Source of the DNA: Alphaproteobacteria bacterium | GTDB taxonomy: Bacteria > Pseudomonadota > Alphaproteobacteria > UBA8366 | Assembly (NCBI GenBank): GCA_029861675.1 | Contig: JAOTYV010000147.1 | Location: 1 to 11,306, forward strand | Direction of reading: 5' to 3' | Length of the DNA stretch: 11,306 bases | Shown here: piece by piece, positions 7,107-11,306 of the stretch | How the letters are laid out: the number at the start of each line of letters is the position of its first letter | Numbering within the stretch: the first letter of the stretch is position 1 | Program-made: the position numbers and the translations under genes | Notes under the pieces: model-generated | The model's input: the letters and a program-made list of their open reading frames with translations, nothing else | Databases searched by the model: none | What the model was told of the DNA's origin: nothing

Positions 7107-7547
7107 ATGGACAAGCAACCGAAATCGAACGGCCCGGCACCGGGATTCGCCGCGTCTCCCGGCTATCGGGTTGAAATGGAGCCGTCCCCGAAACGTATTC
7201 GCATGAAACTTGGCGACGAATTTATCGCGGATTCCACGAATGCGTTGGTCATGTTCGAAACCAATCATAAGGACTTCTATTACTTTCCGCGCACCGACCT
7301 CCGTATGGATTTGATGGTGCGCACCGACCACTCGACCTTTTGACCGTATAAGGGCCATGCGTCCTACTACTCCGTGCGGGTAGGCGATCGAATTGAAGAG
7401 AATATGGCGTGGTCCTACGAGACCCCGTTCGATGAAGGCGAATCCTATGCGGGCTATATCGCCTTCTACTGGGACAAGGCGGACCAATGGTTTGAGGACG
7501 ACGAAGAAATCGTCGAACAGCCATACAACCCTCGCGAAGAGGGTTGA
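7107..7547 (+). CDS. DUF427 family protein with an in-frame TGA at the conserved Cys: selenoprotein candidate or recent pseudogene
   Basis: Read from ATG 7107 to TGA 7545-7547, the frame has 147 codons, with one internal TGA at 7341-7343 (position 79). Before it come ADSTNALVMFET (41-52) and YYFPRTDLRMDL (58-69); after it come PYKGHASYYSV (80-90) and IAFYWDKADQWFEDDEE (118-134). These are DUF427 signatures in the usual order. The family motif is T-x-C-P-Y/W-K-G, so the TGA stands exactly at the conserved Cys. There is no frameshift or other stop before the normal C-terminus. Cys and Sec (TGA) differ by one base, so Sec insertion, a nonsense mutation and a sequencing error are all possible. 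Stopping at 7343 would leave 78 residues and lose half the domain. DUF427 has no settled biochemical role, so none is given. No selA, selB, selC or selD is in the window. It appears monocistronic. Confidence 0.72.
7360..7386 (+). promoter_or_regulatory. Candidate SECIS-like stem-loop downstream of the in-frame TGA
   Basis: CG-T-CCTAC (7360-7367) pairs with GTAGG-CG (7380-7386), giving seven Watson-Crick pairs with a single bulged U at 7362, the 19th base after the TGA. The 12-nt loop can close further with CC/GG (7372-7373 with 7378-7379) to leave a GUGC loop about 30 nt after the TGA. A bulged U and a G-U in the loop at this sort of distance are features of bacterial SECIS elements. The fold was drawn by hand, a competing stem exists (7344-7349 with 7374-7379), and such pairings can arise by chance in GC-rich coding sequence. 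Confidence 0.27.
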
Positions 7548-7548
7548 T

Positions 7549-7608
7549 GCCGGAAACGGCGGAGACGAATTTCTTGTTCGAACCCGGTAAACCGGCGCGT
7601 TAGCGCGC
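7549..7608 (+). terminator. Cluster of three short hairpins after the DUF427 gene
   Basis: GCCG-GAAA-CGGC (7549-7560) begins one base after the stop and has a stable GNRA tetraloop. CCGGT-AA-ACCGG (7584-7595) and GCGCG-TTAG-CGCGC (7595-7608) follow. Only a weak TTTCTT stretch follows the first. One or more may end the DUF427 transcript. The remainder of 7548-7828 holds no gene I can support; a TTGACA at 7673-7678 has no good -10 partner at normal spacing. Confidence 0.35.
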
Positions 7609-7815
7609 ATCCGCTCCTGCTCATTCGGTGGCACTGGCACGGCGATCAATCGGTGTTCCAACCAACCCGCGTTTGACAAGGTTCCGCCGGACTTGGCACA
7701 GTCTTAATCCAACGTGCAGCGATCCTGCCGATGCCGCACCGGTGTGTTATAGCCGTGCCAAGCCGAACCGAATGCCTCGTGGCCTCCCATCCGCGCCGCC
7801 GCATCCCAGACACCG

Positions 7816-7821
7816 AAAGGA
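7816..7821 (+). promoter_or_regulatory. Ribosome binding site fixing the aminotransferase start
   Basis: AAAGGA lies 7 nt before the ATG at 7829. This places the start there and not at the in-frame alternative about 200 bases upstream. Confidence 0.7.
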
Positions 7822-7828
7822 CCCGCCG

Positions 7829-9112
7829 ATGTCCGCCAATCCGAGCTCCGACAACCCGTTGTTCGACAAGGCTAGAACCGTCCTGCCGGGCGGCACCTTC
7901 GGCAATACCGCGGGCGACATCATCATCCGAGAGGGGCGCGGCAGCCGCGTCTGGGACGAGGACGGCAATGAATATGTCGATTACCTCATCGGCTCGGGCC
8001 CGATGCTGCTCGGGCACGCGCACCCCGAGGTCAACGCCGCCGTGCAGGCGCAGCTCGCGCGCGGCACTACATTTTTCGCCAACAACCGGCATGGTATCGA
8101 TCTCGCCGAAGCCATCGTCGACGCGGTGCCCTGCGCCGATAAGGTGCGGTTTGCCTGCACCGGATCGGAAGCGGACGCGTTCGCCATGCGGCTCGCCCGG
8201 GCCTATACGGGGCGCGACAAGATCCTCAAATTCGAGGGCGGGTATCACGGCTACAGCGACTATGGGTTGATGAGCATGAAGCCGCAAAAGCCCGTGAACT
8301 ATGACCATCCCATTCCGGATTCGGCGGGCATTCCCGAAAACGTGGGCGAGAACATGGTGATCGCGCCCTACAACGACGCCGCTGCGGTCGAAAGCCTGAT
8401 CCGCGAACACAAGGGATCGATCGCCGCGGTGATGATGGAGCCATTGCAGCGGTTTGTTCCGCCGCAGCCGGGCTTCCTGGAGGCGATGCGCGAATTGACG
8501 CTGGCCAACGACATGCTGCTAGTGTTCGACGAGGTGGTAACCGGCTTCCGCCTTTCCTATGGCGGGGCCCAGGAATTTTACGGCGTGACGCCGGACATCT
8601 GCACGCTCGGCAAGGCGGTCGGCGGCGGCTTTCCCCTATCGGCGGTTGCCGGGACCAACGAGGTCATGGCGTGTTTCGACCAAAACATCGCCGAGCCGGA
8701 GAAATACGTCCCGATGACGGGCACGCTGTCCGGCAACCCGATCGCCGCCGCGGCCGGGCTGGCGACCCTGGAAATTCTCAAACGGCCCGGGACCTATGAG
8801 AAGCTGTTCGAGAATGGTCGCAGGCTGATGGCCGGTCTTGCGGGAAGCGTGGAAAGGGCGGGTATCGATGCGGAAGTCGTCGGCATGCCGCTGCTGTTCG
8901 ATCTGGTCTTCACCACGGGCGAGGTCCGCAACTACCGCGACACGCTGCGCGGCGACGCTGCAAAGATGCCGCAGCTCAACGGGTTGTTGCGCGAGCGCGG
9001 AATTCTCAAGGGCCCAATCAAATACTACCTGTCGACCTCGTTGGAAGAGGCGGATATCCAGCAGACGCTCGATGCCTGGGACGACGCCCTGCCGATCCTC
9101 GCGGCGGGGTAG
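7829..9112 (+). CDS. Class III PLP aminotransferase, glutamate-1-semialdehyde aminomutase-like
   Basis: The 427 residues match the usual length of the HemL-like branch. Landmarks are RTVLPGG (16-22), TGSEADAFAMRLARAYTGRD (111-130), KFEGGYHGYSD (134-144), the cofactor-ring Asp234 in VFDEVVTGFR (232-241), and the Schiff-base Lys262 in TLGKAVGGGFP (259-269). It binds pyridoxal phosphate and should move an amino group within or between small substrates in the cytosol. The best match is the glutamate-1-semialdehyde aminomutase subfamily. Most alphaproteobacteria make 5-aminolevulinate by the ALA synthase route, and no glutamyl-tRNA reductase is nearby, so a paralogue acting on another amino acid or amine is more likely than a heme enzyme. 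The gene stands 281 bp after the DUF427 gene and 322 bp before the next plus-strand gene. Confidence 0.9.
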   Translation: MSANPSSDNPLFDKARTVLPGGTFGNTAGDIIIREGRGSRVWDEDGNEYVDYLIGSGPMLLGHAHPEVNAAVQAQLARGTTFFANNRHGIDLAEAIVDAVPCADKVRFACTGSEADAFAMRLARAYTGRDKILKFEGGYHGYSDYGLMSMKPQKPVNYDHPIPDSAGIPENVGENMVIAPYNDAAAVESLIREHKGSIAAVMMEPLQRFVPPQPGFLEAMRELTLANDMLLVFDEVVTGFRLSYGGAQEFYGVTPDICTLGKAVGGGFPLSAVAGTNEVMACFDQNIAEPEKYVPMTGTLSGNPIAAAAGLATLEILKRPGTYEKLFENGRRLMAGLAGSVERAGIDAEVVGMPLLFDLVFTTGEVRNYRDTLRGDAAKMPQLNGLLRERGILKGPIKYYLSTSLEEADIQQTLDAWDDALPILAAG

Positions 9113-9123
9113 TCGTTGCGTTT

Positions 9124-9279
9124 TCACTGCTGAGAACGTGCCTGGCCTGACCCTCGCACGTCGATTTCGCTCAGTGTGAGGTGCGGCTCCTCGACGCGCG
9201 ACAGTCGGTTGAGGTGTTCCAACAGGATGTCGATGACATCGCTCTCGTACTTCGTCGGCTCACCCCGTTGCCTCGCCAT
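9124..9279 (-). pseudogene. Small opposite-strand reading frame, possible gene remnant
   Basis: A 51-residue frame begins MARQRGEPTKYESDVIDI and continues with LLEHLNRLSRVEEPHLTL. Its Arg/Lys-rich start and amphipathic helix-like middle look more like protein than chance. The last part (VRGSGQARSQQ) has little character, as if a longer gene had been cut there. There is no Shine-Dalgarno site before the ATG. I do not recognise the family. It may be the 5' stub of a DNA-binding or mobile-element protein, a real small protein, or noise. Confidence 0.25.
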
Positions 9280-9308
9280 TGGCTAAATGGGGCGTTATCG
9301 GCTAAAAT
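9279..9308 (+). promoter_or_regulatory. Possible sigma70-type promoter for the LicC-like gene
   Basis: TTGGCT (9279-9284) and TAAAAT (9303-9308) are separated by 18 bases; they match the -35 consensus at four of six positions and the -10 consensus at five of six. Transcription from here would give a leader of roughly 120 nt containing the CCCAAC/GTTGGG hairpin. The match is by eye only. Confidence 0.25.
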
Positions 9309-9434
9309 GAACACTTCTTTCCGTACTAATACGTCCCAACGCGTCAAATAGGTTGGGTGCGCCGCGCTGCTTGGCAGTGGTCACGGCGCCGGTCTTTTAT
9401 CATCTTAAACGGTCGCTGCTATGGGGCATGGCGT

Positions 9435-10247
9435 ATGAAGGTAGTTATGTTGGCGGCCGGGATTGGTGCCCGGCTCGGATTTACGGCCGCGAAATATCCG
9501 CCGAAGATTTTGCTGCGCTTCGGCGGCAAATCTTTGCTGCAATTCCATATCGAAATCCTCAGGCGACAAGGCATAGACGAGTTGGTGCTCGGCGTTGGTT
9601 ATGAGCATCAAGACATCGAGCGGGAGATAGATGCCCTGGGAGCACGGGATTACGTGCGAACCGTGTTCAACGAGGATTATGAAGAGGGCAACATCGTCAC
9701 CTTGTGGACCTTGCGCGAAGAATTGTGCTGCGAGGAGCCGGTCCTCTTAATGGACGCCGACGTCCTCTACGACGAAGAGCTGATAGAGCGTCTCGTCAAC
9801 TCACGCCACCAGAACTGCCTGCTTCTCGATCGTGCCTTTGATCCGGGGGATGAGCCGGTCAAAGCATGCGTCCGGAATGGCGAGATCGTCGAGTTCCGCA
9901 AATGGCTGAGCGCCGAGTTCGATTTCTGCGGTGAATCGGTCGGTTTTTTCAAGCTGTCAGCCGAAGTGGCCAAGAAGATCATTATTCAGACCGAGCTCTA
10001 TTTACGCCAAGGCCGCCGCCACGAGCCTTACGAGGAGACGATCCGCGATGTTCTGCTTACCGCGCCACGCGGCGCCTTCGCATTCGAGGACGTCACCGGC
10101 ATGCCGTGGATCGAGATCGATTTCGCCGCCGACATCAAGCGCGCGAATGCCGAGGTCTTGCCGCGCATTCTGGTAGCGGAAGCGCAGCGTCGCGCGGCAA
10201 TGATGATCAGTCGGGACATAATCCGACCTGCGCCACAAAGGCTATGA
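9435..10247 (+). CDS. LicC-like nucleotidyltransferase (probable CTP:phosphocholine or other phosphoalcohol cytidylyltransferase)
   Basis: The 270-residue protein has the N-terminal NTP-binding loop MLAAGIGARLG (5-15) with Pro-Pro-Lys (22-24), and the metal-binding Asp pair of LMDADVLYD (105-113). It ends with WIEIDFAADI (225-234), whose Asp229 and Asp233 match the late acidic motif of the family. This is the compact nucleotidyltransferase fold of LicC and related enzymes; FNEDYEEGNIVTLW (78-91) occupies the place of the LicC segment that shapes the acceptor pocket. It should join CTP to a small phosphorylated alcohol such as phosphocholine in the cytosol. The base and alcohol are inferred mainly from the LicD-like partner; inositol phosphate or a phosphonate are alternatives. 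The start at 9435 has GGGG 8 nt upstream and puts the NTP-binding strand at residue 2. The stop overlaps the next start as ATGA, so the two are translationally coupled. Confidence 0.85.
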   Translation: MKVVMLAAGIGARLGFTAAKYPPKILLRFGGKSLLQFHIEILRRQGIDELVLGVGYEHQDIEREIDALGARDYVRTVFNEDYEEGNIVTLWTLREELCCEEPVLLMDADVLYDEELIERLVNSRHQNCLLLDRAFDPGDEPVKACVRNGEIVEFRKWLSAEFDFCGESVGFFKLSAEVAKKIIIQTELYLRQGRRHEPYEETIRDVLLTAPRGAFAFEDVTGMPWIEIDFAADIKRANAEVLPRILVAEAQRRAAMMISRDIIRPAPQRL

Positions 10248-11306
10248 CCGGCGTAGAAACAACACCGACCACCCAGGCGATTGTCGCGCTGATCGTCTCC
10301 GCCCTTTACGTGGCGACATATCTATCCTTCGTCCGCCTTTTGAGATATCCACGGAACTGGCATCCGCCCAGCGTGCCTGCAGTCCTGGCGACGGGGGGGC
10401 TGGCGGTCCTTACTGTGGCGTTGGTGTCGCTGTCGCCCGATGGTCTCGACCGCGCCGCCCTAGCCATCTCAGTCGGCTTTGTCGCCGCCGTGTTTTACAT
10501 CATCGCGGCCCCCGCAATCGCCTTCCGATCGGCCTCTCGACCGGTCGAATTCTTGGCGAAGCACGGTGACTACGCCGGACTGTGGCTGCTCGGCCCGGCT
10601 CTCCTCGCAGGCGTGGCCGTCCCAAATATTAAGCTCCAGGCGGTGCTGGCGACCGCCATGGCAATCGAACTAACGTGGTTCCTTCGCCAGCGTTGGGCCG
10701 GCCGGAGGCGTCGGTTGTTTCGCTTGAGCGATCGCGACCTGTCGGCCCTGGAGACCCAGGCGAAAGGCGATCTTGCGGCGTTTCGACGGCGCCATGGCAT
10801 CCGCGAACTGGTGCTATCGAAGGGCGCCGTCAGTTGGCGAGGTTGTGGGAAAGGGACGCCACCCTGCCCGTTCAATCTCTACGTCAATCGTCTCGGCCTC
10901 AACACCGCGCCCTGCTGCCGCGAGCACATGAAGGACCTCAGCCATCGTGTTGCGGACTACCTGCGCGAAATGGGAGTCGTGCACTGGCTGGAGGGGGGCA
11001 CCCTTCTTGGCGCCGTGCGGGAGAGGGGCGCACTTCTCGATTGGGAGGACGACATCGACGTGTCGGTCCAGCTCGACGGTGACATGACCTGGGAGCGGCT
11101 GGCGGCGGGGCTCGCCGAACGGTGCGCGCGGGATGGATATTTTGTCGATCTTTTCGAAAAGCATGGCTTCATCTCGATCTCGTTCGATCCGCCGAAACGA
11201 TGGCCCTTCCGGTGGGAACGCAATCGCATGCGTGGCGAAATCCGGACGGATATCGCGATTTACCGACAGGCGATCAGCTATGGTGAAGCGGTGCTCGAAA
11301 GGCGGA
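10244..11306 (+). CDS. Multi-span membrane protein fused to a LicD-type transferase domain, 3' end missing
   Basis: The frame starts at the ATG overlapping the previous stop and stays open to the end of the window, giving 354 residues. Hydrophobic stretches near 11-32, 44-63, 71-94 and 111-146 suggest four or five transmembrane helices. They are followed by an Arg-rich segment (WAGRRRRLF, 151-159) expected in the cytosol. A Cys-rich stretch comes next: Cys201, Cys208, Cys224 and Cys225. The LicD signature follows: HWLEGGTLLGAVRERG (247-262) and DWEDDIDV (266-273), with Asp269, Asp270 and Asp272 as likely metal ligands. LicD-family enzymes transfer a phosphoalcohol from a CDP carrier to a glycan. 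The usual LicD lacks such a membrane part, so the acceptor here may be a lipid-linked or nascent surface glycan at the inner membrane. The preceding LicC-like gene would supply the donor. The end of the domain is outside the window. Confidence 0.85.
   Translation, partial: MTGVETTPTTQAIVALIVSALYVATYLSFVRLLRYPRNWHPPSVPAVLATGGLAVLTVALVSLSPDGLDRAALAISVGFVAAVFYIIAAPAIAFRSASRPVEFLAKHGDYAGLWLLGPALLAGVAVPNIKLQAVLATAMAIELTWFLRQRWAGRRRRLFRLSDRDLSALETQAKGDLAAFRRRHGIRELVLSKGAVSWRGCGKGTPPCPFNLYVNRLGLNTAPCCREHMKDLSHRVADYLREMGVVHWLEGGTLLGAVRERGALLDWEDDIDVSVQLDGDMTWERLAAGLAERCARDGYFVDLFEKHGFISISFDPPKRWPFRWERNRMRGEIRTDIAIYRQAISYGEAVLERR

Larger units (their letters stand above)
9113..9434. other. 322-bp intergenic region before the surface-modification genes
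   Basis: Besides the small minus-strand frame, this spacer holds a near-repeat, GGCTAAATG (9281-9289) and GGCTAAAATG (9300-9309). It also holds an inverted repeat, CCCAAC (9335-9340) with GTTGGG (9352-9357), and a weak pairing, ACGTGC (9136-9141) with GCACGT (9156-9161). From about 9270 to 9420 the sequence is visibly more AT-rich than the flanking genes. It may mark a join between the aminotransferase neighbourhood and a separately acquired glycan-modification unit. Confidence 0.45.

Noticed and set aside
7098..7343. A complete short gene ending at the TGA at 7343
   Set aside because: The family domain continues in the same frame beyond the TGA, so 7343 is either a recoded codon or a nonsense mutation and not the natural end. 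The GTG at 7098 overlaps the ribosome site.
6924..7679. A 251-codon minus-strand open frame across the DUF427 gene
   Set aside because: It is antisense to recognisable DUF427 sequence, lacks a family match, and its composition is that of a GC-rich shadow frame.
7694..7708. A sigma54-like element (TGGCAC at 7694-7699)
   Set aside because: The -12 GC is missing at the required distance; TTAA stands where TTGC is needed.
7628..7828. A 67-residue N-terminal extension of the aminotransferase
   Set aside because: AAAGGA before the ATG at 7829 and the normal family length support the shorter form; the extension looks non-coding.
9357..9434. A longer N-terminus for the LicC-like protein
   Set aside because: The extension would place extra residues before the first beta strand of the nucleotide-binding fold, which starts at residue 2 from ATG 9435.
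10479..11082. Alternative plus-strand frames within the LicD fusion gene (64 and 135 codons)
   Set aside because: They overlap the uninterrupted frame from 10244 that carries the membrane helices and LicD motifs.
1..11306. tRNA, rRNA, CRISPR array, selenocysteine tRNA or a complete insertion sequence
   Set aside because: None was seen on reading both strands. A degenerate copy could have escaped reading by eye.

Overview
The window is GC-rich with short intergenic gaps. Its gene set (an AcnA-type aconitase, a TfdA/TauD-type dioxygenase, an FAD_binding_2 dehydrogenase, a single-domain glutathione S-transferase, DUF427 and a HemL-like class III aminotransferase) fits an alphaproteobacterium, perhaps from the Rhodospirillales. 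That placement is an inference from gene content and base composition. No rRNA or tRNA supports it.

Layout. Positions 1-702 (+) hold the 3' part of a metallo-beta-lactamase-fold hydrolase, cut off inside its metal-binding motif. It converges on a minus-strand block, and an 11-bp inverted repeat lies between them. Read in its own direction, the minus block is GST (6833-6183), aconitase (6106-3431), an FAD dehydrogenase of the 3-ketosteroid dehydrogenase type (3444-1801, overlapping the aconitase gene by 14 bases) and a TauD/TfdA dioxygenase (1684-815). It looks like one catabolic or redox operon, possibly divided by a hairpin before the dioxygenase gene. A palindrome-rich spacer (6834-7106) separates it from plus-strand genes.

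The first plus-strand gene after the spacer is the most interesting. It is a DUF427 protein (7107-7547) whose frame holds one TGA (7341-7343), exactly where the family has its conserved Cys (T-x-C-P-Y/W-K-G). The frame is intact and family-like on both sides. A stem with a single bulged U can be drawn 17 nt downstream. The gene is either a selenoprotein or a freshly broken gene. No selenocysteine machinery is visible in the window to decide.

Next come a HemL-like aminotransferase (7829-9112) and a 322-bp spacer with a small opposite-strand reading frame. A two-gene surface-modification unit follows: a LicC-like nucleotidyltransferase (9435-10247) overlapping by 4 bases (ATGA) a gene that runs off the window (10244-11306). 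That gene encodes an N-terminal multi-helix membrane region joined to a Cys-rich segment and a LicD-type transferase domain. Together they probably activate a phosphoalcohol such as phosphocholine as a CDP derivative and transfer it to a membrane-linked or surface glycan.
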